Assembly: GCF_000282055.1 (NCBI RefSeq)
Contig: NZ_AKJZ01000060.1
Location: 1 to 37,542 of the forward strand
From: Flavobacterium sp. CF136
GTDB lineage: Bacteria > Bacteroidota > Bacteroidia > Flavobacteriales > Flavobacteriaceae
Length of the DNA: 37,542 nucleotides
Reading direction: 5' to 3'
The position numbers were made by a program, and so were the translations under genes. Within the stretch, counting starts at the first letter, position 1. Each line of letters opens with the position of its first letter. Positions 21,799 to 29,364 of this stretch are shown one piece after another. Below the pieces are notes generated by a model. That model did not search any database, was not told the DNA's origin, and saw nothing but the letters and a program-made list of their open reading frames with translations.

Positions 21799-22704
21799 TT
21801 AACCTATCTTATTATCACTCATAATTTCAGATTTATTCTGAGCATACTCATAGCCTTGCTCCCACCATGTTTTCATTACTTCTTTATTAAAAATCAAAGC
21901 ATTATTTGTCAGTTTTGTTGGAGTGTAGTATAAATTAAGTTTTACATTCTTATTGCTTGCCATCAGTTTTCCTATAGCAATATCGTGTTTTTCAACCTGG
22001 TCCAGGGCAATTCGGAACAAATCAATCATCAATGAAAATGGGTTTTTACCAATAACTGTTTTATCCATATTGACTTCAGTTTCCAGAATAATTACATCTA
22101 TTTCAGTAGCACCACGATTGATCGCTTCACGGATAGGAACCAGGCTCGAAAATCCGCCATCTCCATATTCATTATTGTTTTTATTGACCAAACTCATAAA
22201 TGGAACATAATTACTGGATATCCAGGACCAATCACAAAATTCTTCATATGTACAATCTTTAATCGATTTATACTCAGCTTCGTTTTTTGTAAAATTAGTG
22301 ACAGTAATTACAACATCTTTTTTTAGCTTTTTTAATTTATTGAAATCTGAAAGTGTAAAATTATTCCTGATGTATTTCCGCAAGCCTTTACTTTCTCCAA
22401 AAGTTCTTTTTCCCTTAAAAAATTGAAGTAAGACATTAAAGTGGTTAATCGTAACGATATCAACACCATCCTTAACTTTGACAACAAAAGGACAAATATT
22501 AAAAATTTTACTCATACTGACATTGGTGTAAACCCAGTGGATTTTCTCAACATTTCCAAGTGCCAAATGTGGAATTAAAAGACTTCCGGTAGAAGTTCCT
22601 AAAAACAAATTGTATTGATGTTTTTTAACTTCTAATAAATATTGCGCAACACCGCCGGCAAATGCGCCTTTACTGCCACCACCGGAAATAACCAATGCTC
22701 TCAT
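21799..22704 (-). CDS. Patatin-like phospholipase
   Basis: A cytoplasmic or membrane-associated acyl hydrolase with a Ser-Asp dyad. The oxyanion motif Gly-Gly-Gly-Ser-Lys-Gly is at residues 8-13, the nucleophile elbow Gly-Thr-Ser-Thr-Gly at 36-40 (Ser38), and the catalytic Asp at Asp182 in Tyr-Gly-Asp-Gly-Gly. All catalytic parts are present in the 301-residue protein. There is no signal peptide and no T9SS domain or beta-barrel, so it is not the secreted PlpD type. The substrate is unknown. It is transcribed on the minus strand downstream of the M1 peptidase gene, with 111 AT-rich bases between them in which I see no strong signal. Confidence 0.9.
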   Translation of the reverse strand: MRALVISGGGSKGAFAGGVAQYLLEVKKHQYNLFLGTSTGSLLIPHLALGNVEKIHWVYTNVSMSKIFNICPFVVKVKDGVDIVTINHFNVLLQFFKGKRTFGESKGLRKYIRNNFTLSDFNKLKKLKKDVVITVTNFTKNEAEYKSIKDCTYEEFCDWSWISSNYVPFMSLVNKNNNEYGDGGFSSLVPIREAINRGATEIDVIILETEVNMDKTVIGKNPFSLMIDLFRIALDQVEKHDIAIGKLMASNKNVKLNLYYTPTKLTNNALIFNKEVMKTWWEQGYEYAQNKSEIMSDNKIG

Positions 22705-22815
22705 AGATAATTGTTAGGTTTTGTTCATGATTTGGGAAAAGAGAAAAAGAATAAAGAGAAAAGAAAATAGACACATATTATGTATTATGTTCTGTTTTCT
22801 ATATATTCTATTTTT

Positions 22816-24876
22816 TCACTCTTTTAATAAACGACTCAATTGAAATTGTTCATCGGGGTTCAAATTAATCAAAATTCTTTCAAATGAAGCACGCATTTCA
22901 GTATTTTTTATTAGGAGCCGAATTGTATCTCTTCCAAATTTTGAAAACTGCCACATATGATGTGTGGTCGCTTTCACCAAATTCGTCAGTACCTGATCAT
23001 TTATTATTTTAAAAGCAATTAACTTTTCCAGTGCATTTTGTCGGGTCGTAGCTTCGTATTTTGCTGAAGAAAAAGCAATCAGTTCAGAGATTAAAGATTC
23101 CGGGGTATCACTGTAATCTGGTGTTGATAAAGCCAATGAAAGCCATAAAGTGCGAAGATTATAGTCGTTAAAACCAATTCTGTTTTTTGATTTGTTTAAA
23201 TATTCTGCCTGATGATCCGGAAAATTTTTCCACAACCAATACAATGCAATTTCTTGTGTCTGATAGGATTTATCTTCAAGCAATGCTTCATATTCAACTC
23301 TGAAATCTTCCGGAATTTTTGTCAAAGTCTCTGCAACAGCCTGACGAACCTTGACATTGTTTGTTTTTAAAGCTAAAAGCAGTAATTGCTTTTTTGCTTC
23401 GTATTTTTCATCTTCCAATTGATCAAGAATAGCCGTTTTTACGCCACTATAAATGTCCGAATTTAATGTTTTAATAAAGAAATCATTTTTCTCCGCCAAA
23501 GGTGTTTTTTTCAATTTATCAACTTCTAAACGTACCTGAATTGCTTTATTTTTACTCAATAAAGTATTTGCTGTTGCCGTATCAAAAGCAGTAGATTCCA
23601 GCCATGTTTTCTGAAACTGAACCAGATCAAAACTGGATACTTTTTTAATTTCATCAAAGAAATCCTGAGTATTTACGGTTTGATAAGCGTATTTTTTCAG
23701 ATAGTTTTTTATTGCTTTTTTAAACGCTTTATCGCCTATTGATTCATGCAAAACAAATAATGCCCAGGCGCCTTTTTCATAAAAAGTAAGAGAACTGGCT
23801 TTTGCGTTTAAAACCGGAATATTATCAGATCGTGAAGCAAATTTTATTTGTTGGGCGGTTTCATATAATTTCGAATAAAAATAATCATCACCATAAATAT
23901 CCCTTTCGGCAAGTAACGCATAATAGGTTGCGAAGCCTTCCTGAAGCCAATGATGCGTACTGCTTTCGGCAGTAATCAGATCTCCAAACCAATGATGTGC
24001 CAATTCGTGGGCATCAACATTAGTATAATTTCGATCTTCAAAACCAATAGAATCAACTACATATCTTGTGGCAAAAAGTGTCGTAGTCGTATTTTCCATT
24101 CCTGCATAAAGGAAATCACGAACCGGAATTTGCCTGTATATTTTCCAAGGGTACTTCACTCCTATTTCTTTTTCCAAAAAATCAAAAATGCGTTTAGAAT
24201 AGCGATATGTTGGTTCAAAACGATCTGTATCTTTATTTTCTAAATAATATTCTAACGGAATTTTAGATTTTGATTTGAATTCTTTTTTATCAAATTTTCC
24301 AATGGCAAGCATCAATAAATAGGAACTCATTGGCTTTTGCATTTTATATTGCCAATGCAGATTATTCTCTTTTTTAATTTTTTCTTCTAAAATGCCATTC
24401 GAAACAACCTGATACTCTTTATCATAAGTAATCCCTAAACTAAAAATCAATTTTTCATTCACATCATCAAAACTCGGAAACCAATTGCTGGTATATTTTC
24501 CCTGTCCCTGCGTCCAGATTTGTACTTCAGAATTTTCAATAGCAACAAAATATAAAGCCTGCTTTGGTTTTGCCACATATTCAAAACTTAAATGATTTTT
24601 ACCTTTTTGAAAATTATAAACAATTTGTAATTGCTTACCCGTATTCAGAAAAACAGCATCCTTATTATCTATTTGAACATGGGAAAACTCCATGTTTTTA
24701 GCATCAATTTTTATCGTATCGAGAGGTTTCAGAACTTCAAATTGATAATCTACTGAGCCGGAAACTGATTTTTCCTTAGCGTTTAATATCAATTGTCCGG
24801 TAACTGATTTAAAATCTACAAATTGAGTTTGCTGAGCAAAAACAAAGCTGGTAATAAATAATAGGATGTATTTCAT
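22816..24876 (-). CDS. M1-family zinc metallopeptidase (aminopeptidase N-like), exported
   Basis: A secreted or periplasmic aminopeptidase, 686 residues, with a short signal peptide (Met-Lys-Tyr-Ile-Leu-Leu-Phe-Ile-Thr-Ser-Phe-Val-Phe-Ala-Gln). The N-terminal beta domain is followed by the exopeptidase motif Gly-Met-Glu-Asn and the zinc site His-Glu-Leu-Ala-His: His290, Glu291 (base) and His294, with the third ligand Glu313 exactly 18 residues on (in Leu-Gln-Glu-Gly-Phe-Ala-Thr-Tyr-Tyr). The C-terminal part (about 480-686) has HEAT-like helical repeats. Its ATG overlaps the stop of the upstream transposase gene in ATGA, so the two may be translationally coupled or the transposase gene has landed right against it. 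No separate promoter is obvious. Confidence 0.92.
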   Translation of the reverse strand: MKYILLFITSFVFAQQTQFVDFKSVTGQLILNAKEKSVSGSVDYQFEVLKPLDTIKIDAKNMEFSHVQIDNKDAVFLNTGKQLQIVYNFQKGKNHLSFEYVAKPKQALYFVAIENSEVQIWTQGQGKYTSNWFPSFDDVNEKLIFSLGITYDKEYQVVSNGILEEKIKKENNLHWQYKMQKPMSSYLLMLAIGKFDKKEFKSKSKIPLEYYLENKDTDRFEPTYRYSKRIFDFLEKEIGVKYPWKIYRQIPVRDFLYAGMENTTTTLFATRYVVDSIGFEDRNYTNVDAHELAHHWFGDLITAESSTHHWLQEGFATYYALLAERDIYGDDYFYSKLYETAQQIKFASRSDNIPVLNAKASSLTFYEKGAWALFVLHESIGDKAFKKAIKNYLKKYAYQTVNTQDFFDEIKKVSSFDLVQFQKTWLESTAFDTATANTLLSKNKAIQVRLEVDKLKKTPLAEKNDFFIKTLNSDIYSGVKTAILDQLEDEKYEAKKQLLLLALKTNNVKVRQAVAETLTKIPEDFRVEYEALLEDKSYQTQEIALYWLWKNFPDHQAEYLNKSKNRIGFNDYNLRTLWLSLALSTPDYSDTPESLISELIAFSSAKYEATTRQNALEKLIAFKIINDQVLTNLVKATTHHMWQFSKFGRDTIRLLIKNTEMRASFERILINLNPDEQFQLSRLLKE

Positions 24877-25535
24877 TGAAAATTAGAATTTATAGAATCC
24901 ATTTCCCAGTTTCCCGGATTGGTTTTTATGTATTGATAAATTTTATCAAATGTATTGTAATTACGAACAATATGATCATGATAATTCGTTTGCCAAATTT
25001 TGGTAGAGACGCACTGCTGTGCATCTTTATAAATATCATTAATTTGTTTTGTCGTGACTGATTTAAAAATAGCAACGAAGGATGAAATCGAATTCGGTTT
25101 TCGGGATAATTTTGATTCCAATTGGTTTTGGTTTTCCTGTAGAGGCGCACAGCAGTGCGTCTCCTCCGAAACGTTTGTCGACATGGATATGCCGGGCGTA
25201 GACGCACTGCTGTGCGCCTCTACATTATGCGTGTGTATATTAGATTCATTGAATAAAATATTCCTGTTCTGAATTTCAATCAACAAATGAATATGATTTG
25301 GCATAACAACCCAATTATGAAAAAACCAATTTTTACGAATTTTAATTGATTTTAAAAGCTCATTTTCTATAATTTGACCATTATCATTTAAAATTATTTC
25401 ATCATCTATAACAGATCCAAAAATACATTTTCTGTTTTTAGTAACGATGGTAATGAAATAAACTGCTTCGCCTGAATAATCCCAGTTTTTCAATCTTTTT
25501 GAATCAATTTTAAATTTATCCTGATATAAAGTCAT
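24873..25535 (-). CDS. REP-associated tyrosine transposase (RAYT, Y1/HUH family)
   Basis: A Y1_Tnp (Transposase_17) single-strand DNA transposase of the RAYT group, domesticated relatives of IS200/IS605 TnpA. The N-terminus has the Bacteroidetes RAYT pattern Leu-Lys-Asn-Trp-Asp-Tyr ... Tyr-Phe-Ile-Thr-Ile-Val-Thr-Lys-Asn-Arg. The HUH motif is Met-Pro-Asn-His-Ile-His-Leu-Leu near residue 79-86. The C-terminus has Trp-Gln-x-x-Tyr-His-Asp-His-Ile-Val-Arg and Tyr-Ile-Lys-Thr-Asn-Pro-Gly-Asn-Trp, where a conserved Tyr should be the nucleophile. Three REP palindromes lie within the coding frame (25003, 25139 and 25198) and are translated into cysteine-, alanine- and serine-rich peptides in the loop after the HUH motif and before the last domain. 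The frame is intact at 220 aa. A -7 box is at 25556-25563. Confidence 0.9.
   Translation of the reverse strand: MTLYQDKFKIDSKRLKNWDYSGEAVYFITIVTKNRKCIFGSVIDDEIILNDNGQIIENELLKSIKIRKNWFFHNWVVMPNHIHLLIEIQNRNILFNESNIHTHNVEAHSSASTPGISMSTNVSEETHCCAPLQENQNQLESKLSRKPNSISSFVAIFKSVTTKQINDIYKDAQQCVSTKIWQTNYHDHIVRNYNTFDKIYQYIKTNPGNWEMDSINSNFQ
25003..25026 (+). repeat. REP palindrome, copy 1 (inside the transposase gene)
   Basis: Begins with GTAG, the tetranucleotide typical of REP elements, then GAGACGCACTGCTGTGCATCT. The stem is GATGCACAGCAGTGCGTCTC-like with one wobble. Same orientation as copy 3. Confidence 0.75.
25139..25163 (-). repeat. REP palindrome, copy 2 (inverted, inside the transposase gene)
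   Basis: The first 24 bases (25139-25162), starting GTAGAGGCGCACAGC, are identical to the reverse complement of copy 3. Copies 2 and 3 thus form a head-to-head pair with a 34-base spacer, like a REPIN/BIME. Confidence 0.8.
25198..25223 (+). repeat. REP palindrome, copy 3 (inside the transposase gene)
   Basis: GTAGACGCACTGCTG followed by TGCGCCTCTAC: GTAG at one end, CTAC at the other, near-perfect stem. It pairs with copy 2 in inverted orientation. Confidence 0.8.
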
Positions 25536-25555
25536 TTTTCGGCGTATAAGAAATT

Positions 25556-25563
25556 CAAAGTTA
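25556..25563 (-). promoter_or_regulatory. -7 promoter element TAACTTTG for the transposase gene
   Basis: Exact TAnnTTTG match on the minus strand, 20 bases upstream of the transposase ATG. It would also serve the overlapping M1 peptidase gene. Confidence 0.45.
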
Positions 25564-25618
25564 CAAAGGTTTCATCAACAAATCGAATGAAATTTGTATG
25601 TTTACATTAGAAAATTAT

Positions 25619-26365
25619 ATGATCGTGTCAACACCCAAAAAAGCCTTATTTAACTGGAGCAGCGGAAAAGATTCTGCTCTGGCCTTATACAAAATCCTTC
25701 AAAACCCTGAATTTAAAATTGAATATTTATTGACGAGTGTCAATCAGCAATTTCAGCGCATTTCTATGCATGGCGTACGTGTAGAGCTGCTCAAAGCCCA
25801 GGCAAAAAGCATTGGTCTGCCTTTAAAAATTATGCAGATTCCGGAAATGCCAACCATGGAAGTATATGAAAATGTGATGACTAAAACCTTAACCGAATTA
25901 AAAGAACAAGGCATTACCCATTCTGTTTTTGGAGATATTTTTCTCGAGGATCTGCGAAAATACCGTGAGGATAAATTAGCACAAATTGGTTTTGAAGGTA
26001 TTTTTCCGATTTGGAAAATTCCAACGTACGATTTGATTCAGGAATTTATTAATTTAGGATTTAAAACAATCGTGGTTTGTGTAAATGAGCGTTTTCTTGA
26101 CAAAAGTTTTGTCGGGCGAATAATCGATCAGTCTTTTATTAATGATTTACCGGAAAATGTAGATGTTTGTGGTGAAAACGGTGAATTTCATACCTTTACT
26201 TTTGATGGTCCTATTTTCTCTGAACCAATTAATTTTGAGGTTGGTGAAACTGTATATCGCAAATATGAAAAACCAAAAACCGAATCCAGCAATACGGCTT
26301 GTGATACAAACGAAACGGATGCTTTTGATTATGGCTTTTGGTATATAGACTTAATTGCTAATTAA
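25619..26365 (+). CDS. Dph6-related ATP pyrophosphatase (diphthine-ammonia ligase-like)
   Basis: A PP-loop ATPase related to eukaryotic Dph6 (DUF71). Bacteria lack diphthamide, so the true substrate is unknown; an amide-forming or amine-transfer reaction through AMP activation is expected. The PP-loop is Phe-Asn-Trp-Ser-Ser-Gly-Lys-Asp-Ser-Ala (a few residues into the protein), followed by Met-His-Gly-Val-Arg, Val-Phe-Gly-Asp-Ile-Phe-Leu-Glu and, near the end, Cys-Gly-Glu-Asn-Gly-Glu-Phe-His-Thr-Phe, the typical DUF71 motif. I chose the ATG at 25619; an in-frame ATG at 25598 adds seven residues and is possible. It is the first of three closely packed plus-strand genes (gaps of 8 and 3 bases). 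Confidence 0.88.
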   Translation: MIVSTPKKALFNWSSGKDSALALYKILQNPEFKIEYLLTSVNQQFQRISMHGVRVELLKAQAKSIGLPLKIMQIPEMPTMEVYENVMTKTLTELKEQGITHSVFGDIFLEDLRKYREDKLAQIGFEGIFPIWKIPTYDLIQEFINLGFKTIVVCVNERFLDKSFVGRIIDQSFINDLPENVDVCGENGEFHTFTFDGPIFSEPINFEVGETVYRKYEKPKTESSNTACDTNETDAFDYGFWYIDLIAN

Positions 26366-26373
26366 ATTAATTC

Positions 26374-26880
26374 ATGGTTACAAAAAATCAATCCCCGGAA
26401 TTAGAAAAAGTATTGTCATTTTTAAGTGAGATTGGAATTGATATTATCGAAAAAGAATTGCAGACTTCTTTTTTACCCGGATTGAGTTTAGGCCCCAATT
26501 GTCTTTATATTGATTTTGAAAAATTATTGTATCCCGGTGATATTCTGCATGAAACCGGGCATTTGGCTGTTACTACTTCTACAGAGAGAAAAATTGCAGG
26601 CACGAATGAAATGGCAGCTGACTGGCCTACACAAGGGGAAGAAATTGCTGCAATTCTTTGGTCCTTTGCCGCAGCGAAACATTTAGAATTACCAATTGAA
26701 TTTGTATTTCATCCCAACGGATATAAAAATGATTCGGAATGGCTGATTTCAAATTTTACCAGTGAAAATTATATTGGATTGCCTTTTCTGGAATGGGCAG
26801 GACTTGCTTTAGGAAAAGAACGCGCAACAAAAGAAGGCAAAGAAGCTTTTCCAAAAATGTTAAAATGGCTAAGAGATTAA
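26374..26880 (+). CDS. Uncharacterised protein with HExxH zinc-binding motif
   Basis: I do not recognise the family. The 168-residue protein is cytoplasmic (no signal peptide). It has Ile-Leu-His-Glu-Thr-Gly-His-Leu-Ala at residues 57-65, a full HExxH motif with His59, Glu60 and His63, followed by acidic residues in Asn-Glu-Met-Ala-Ala-Asp-Trp and Gly-Glu-Glu-Ile-Ala-Ala that could give the third zinc ligand. This recalls minimal metallopeptidase-like domains, but peptidase activity is unproven. It sits between the Dph6-like gene and the beta-hydroxylase-like gene with 8- and 3-base gaps, so it is almost surely co-expressed with both. Confidence 0.75.
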   Translation: MVTKNQSPELEKVLSFLSEIGIDIIEKELQTSFLPGLSLGPNCLYIDFEKLLYPGDILHETGHLAVTTSTERKIAGTNEMAADWPTQGEEIAAILWSFAAAKHLELPIEFVFHPNGYKNDSEWLISNFTSENYIGLPFLEWAGLALGKERATKEGKEAFPKMLKWLRD

Positions 26881-26883
26881 GTT

Positions 26884-27573
26884 ATGGATAAATTAGTACG
26901 TTATATTAGGTTTCCTATGTTTTTTGATACTGAAAAACTCAAAAATGATGTTTATAAAATCATCGATAAGAGCTGGACAAACCATTACAATACAAATGAT
27001 TATACCGGAAAATGGACATCGATTGCGTTAATGTCGCAAAATGGAAAATCGGATTCGATTTATGCGCTTCCAAATAGTGATGAAAAACTCGTTCCTACCG
27101 AAATTCTCGATTCCTGCAATTATTTTCAGGAAATCCTGGATGGCTTTTTATTTGAAAAAACTGCCGTCCGTTTATTGAAATTGGATGTTGGTGCCGAAGT
27201 CAAACCGCATAGCGATAATTGTCTGGGCTATGAAGATGGGTGTTTTCGATTGCATATTCCAATCATTACAAACAGTGAAGTTGAGTTTATTTTAGATGGT
27301 AATCGTTTGATAATGAACGAAGGCGAATGCTGGTATATTGATGCAAATTTTATTCATTCGGTTGCAAATCGCGGAACCCGGGACAGGATTCATCTTGTAA
27401 TTGACGGTCTCCGAAATGAATGGACGGATACTTTGTTTTTTACCGAAGCTCCTGAAAATGATTTTATAAAACCTGTTCCGAAAATGGACGAAGAGCAAAA
27501 ACAGCTTATGATTGCAGAATTACAGCGTATGAACCTGCCTGCAGCGAATCAAATTTTGAAAGATTTAGAATAA
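26884..27573 (+). CDS. Aspartyl/asparaginyl beta-hydroxylase-like Fe(II)/2-oxoglutarate oxygenase
   Basis: A cupin-fold dioxygenase domain that would hydroxylate an Asp/Asn or related side chain using Fe(II), oxygen and 2-oxoglutarate. The metal triad can be read directly: His109-x-Asp111 in Lys-Pro-His-Ser-Asp-Asn and His158 in Phe-Ile-His-Ser-Val-Ala-Asn, with Arg165 or Arg168 (Gly-Thr-Arg-Asp-Arg-Ile-His) as the expected 2-oxoglutarate anchor. A further Leu-His-Ile-Pro-Ile strand at 123-127 is typical. The C-terminus (about 180-229) is a helical extension. The 229-residue protein has no signal peptide. It is the last gene of the three-gene unit; the substrate may be tied to its two neighbours. 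Confidence 0.85.
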   Translation: MDKLVRYIRFPMFFDTEKLKNDVYKIIDKSWTNHYNTNDYTGKWTSIALMSQNGKSDSIYALPNSDEKLVPTEILDSCNYFQEILDGFLFEKTAVRLLKLDVGAEVKPHSDNCLGYEDGCFRLHIPIITNSEVEFILDGNRLIMNEGECWYIDANFIHSVANRGTRDRIHLVIDGLRNEWTDTLFFTEAPENDFIKPVPKMDEEQKQLMIAELQRMNLPAANQILKDLE

Positions 27574-27601
27574 TATTATCTGGTGTATTTTATCAGAAAC
27601 C

Positions 27602-28186
27602 TTAATTATCTATTGATAAAATAAATTGAACTATTCCCTGAGTATCTAAAACAAAATCAGGTGTGGTATTCCGAATTGCATTAATAGGCATAAAAGGCAT
27701 TTCGGCAGATTCCGGATCCTGAACTATAATCGTTCCTCCTTTATTTTGAATTGCTTTTAAACCTTCTGTACCATCAGAATTTGAACCTGACAATAAGATT
27801 CCAATTAATTGATTTTCATACACTTCTGCGGCAGATTCAAAAGAGACATCAATACTTGGCCTGCTGTAATTTATTTTTTCTGAAGTATCAAGTGATAACA
27901 GATTATTTTTTTCGAACAATAAATGATAATTAGAAGGCGCAACATAAATAAATCCCGGCAAAAGAGGCACTTTATCTTCTACCGGTTTTACTTCGATAAC
28001 AGATTTTAATTTAATAAGCTCTTCTAAAGTTTCCATATCAGTACTTTTTCTGTGAAGTACAATTACAATGGCAAAGAAATTTATTACCGGCAATTGAGGC
28101 AGTATTTGCATCAGCGCCGACAGACTGCCCGCTGATCCTCCAAAAATAATTACTTTACGGTCTAATATTATTTCACTTTCCTCCAT
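27602..28186 (-). CDS. cheB: CheB-type methylesterase, catalytic domain only
   Basis: The family hydrolyses glutamyl methyl esters on chemoreceptors. The 194 residues hold only the catalytic domain; the usual N-terminal receiver is missing. The triad is visible: Ser18 in Gly-Gly-Ser-Ala-Gly-Ser, His45 in Val-Leu-His-Arg, and an Asp near residue 138 in Leu-Ser-Gly-Ser-Asn-Ser-Asp-Gly-Thr-Glu-Gly. Tyr-Val-Ala-Pro-Ser-Asn-Tyr-His-Leu corresponds to the CheB Ala-Pro-Gly-His region. It overlaps the cheR gene by 19 bases and is the last gene of the five-gene operon. With no receptor near, its natural ester substrate is open. Confidence 0.9.
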   Translation of the reverse strand: MEESEIILDRKVIIFGGSAGSLSALMQILPQLPVINFFAIVIVLHRKSTDMETLEELIKLKSVIEVKPVEDKVPLLPGFIYVAPSNYHLLFEKNNLLSLDTSEKINYSRPSIDVSFESAAEVYENQLIGILLSGSNSDGTEGLKAIQNKGGTIIVQDPESAEMPFMPINAIRNTTPDFVLDTQGIVQFILSIDN

Positions 28187-28977
28187 ATTTTTTCTTTATC
28201 AAGCTGTTTGTAGTTACTTTGGGATATGGAATATTTTATAGTTTCTTTGGTGCCTAATGCCAGAAATCCCTGAACAGATAAACTTTCATCAAATAAAGTA
28301 ATGGCTCTTTTTTGCAGATCATTATCAAAATAAATCAAAACGTTTCGGCATATAATAAAATCAAATTCGTTAAATGATCTGTCCGATACCAGATTATGTT
28401 GTGAAAAAACCATTTTCTGAGACAATTCATCATTGAATTTTGCAATCCCATAATTTGCTGTATAATAATTTGAAAAATCTTCCTGACCTCCGGAACCCAG
28501 ATAATTTTCTGAATATTCTTTCATCATCCTTAAAGGAAAAATTCCTTTTTTTGCCGTTTCCAATACCTTTTCATTAATATCAGTAGCATAAATAAGGGAT
28601 TTGCTTAACAAACCGGCTTCTTTTAATAAAATAGCCATTGAATACACTTCTTCGCCGGTAGCACATCCGGCATGCCATAAACGAATAAAAGGTTTTGTGG
28701 CTAATAATGGGAGGATCTGATTTCGAATTGCTTTATAAAAATAAGGATCACGAAACATTTCGGTAACATTTACTGTTATCTCGTTGACTATATGCTTATA
28801 ATAATCCTGATCATATCTGACTTTTGATAAAAATTCATGAAAATCAGTAAAACCATCCAATTGATATATCCTGTTTACACGCCTTTTTAATGAGGCCCTG
28901 GAATAACTTCCAAAGTCAAACCCATAATATTCATAAATTTCATTAATAAGGGTTTCCAACTCAATGTCTTCAATCAT
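28168..28977 (-). CDS. cheR: CheR-type protein-glutamate methyltransferase
   Basis: AdoMet-dependent methyltransferase that esterifies receptor glutamates in classical chemotaxis. Residues 1-75 form the helical N-terminal CheR domain, with Ala-Ser-Leu-Lys-Arg-Arg-Val matching the receptor-binding basic helix. The catalytic domain has Asn-Val-Thr-Glu-Met-Phe-Arg-Asp-Pro, Leu-Trp-His-Ala-Gly-Cys-Ala-Thr-Gly-Glu-Glu-Val-Tyr-Ser (AdoMet loop, near residue 100), Ala-Thr-Asp-Ile-Asn and Ile-Ile-Cys-Arg-Asn-Val-Leu-Ile-Tyr-Phe. All these are diagnostic. At 269 aa it is complete. It lies 7 bases after the response regulator gene and overlaps cheB. Confidence 0.93.
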   Translation of the reverse strand: MIEDIELETLINEIYEYYGFDFGSYSRASLKRRVNRIYQLDGFTDFHEFLSKVRYDQDYYKHIVNEITVNVTEMFRDPYFYKAIRNQILPLLATKPFIRLWHAGCATGEEVYSMAILLKEAGLLSKSLIYATDINEKVLETAKKGIFPLRMMKEYSENYLGSGGQEDFSNYYTANYGIAKFNDELSQKMVFSQHNLVSDRSFNEFDFIICRNVLIYFDNDLQKRAITLFDESLSVQGFLALGTKETIKYSISQSNYKQLDKEKIWRKVK

Positions 28978-28984
28978 AGCTATT

Positions 28985-29350
28985 TCAAATTTTGCTTAAG
29001 ATTAAAAGCAGTTTATCAACATCTACAGGTTTAGAGACATAATCATCAGCTCCGGCCTCCAAACATTTTTCTCTATCGCCTTTCATTGCCTGGGCAGTTA
29101 CGGCCACAATAAACAAATCTTTTCTGGAAGGGATTTGTTTAATTAAAGAAATTGCTTCGTAACCATCCATTTCGGGCATCATCATATCTATTAAAACAGC
29201 ATCAAAAGATTCATCAGAATTTAATATTTTCAAAGCTTCACCGGCACTTAAACATGATAAACAATCGAATGATCTGGCACGAAGTGTGTTTTCCAAAGCA
29301 AAAATATTTCTCGAATCATCATCAATAATTAAGAGTCTTTTTTTATTCAT
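28985..29350 (-). CDS. Single-domain response regulator (CheY-like)
   Basis: A 121-residue receiver with no output domain. The acidic pocket is Asp10-Asp11-Asp12, the phosphoacceptor is Asp55 in Leu-Ile-Asp-Met-Met-Met-Pro, the conserved Thr is in Val-Ala-Val-Thr-Ala-Gln-Ala-Met-Lys-Gly-Asp-Arg-Glu-Lys-Cys, and the conserved Lys-Pro is in Val-Ser-Lys-Pro-Val-Asp. It closely resembles the last receiver of the neighbouring hybrid kinase, including the Gly-Asp-Arg-Glu-Lys-Cys and Lys-Pro-Val-Asp segments, suggesting duplication and a role in the same phosphorelay. It lies 14 bases after the hybrid kinase gene. Confidence 0.93.
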   Translation of the reverse strand: MNKKRLLIIDDDSRNIFALENTLRARSFDCLSCLSAGEALKILNSDESFDAVLIDMMMPEMDGYEAISLIKQIPSRKDLFIVAVTAQAMKGDREKCLEAGADDYVSKPVDVDKLLLILSKI

Positions 29351-29364
29351 TTTAATACATTTAA

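Noticed and set aside
25003..25223. Possible CRISPR-like array of short palindromic repeats
   Set aside because: Only three units, in mixed orientation, with unequal spacers and inside a coding gene; they fit REP elements.
24876..25272. Plus-strand frames rich in Cys and Ile across the RAYT gene
   Set aside because: Antisense shadows created by the palindromes and AT-rich codons.
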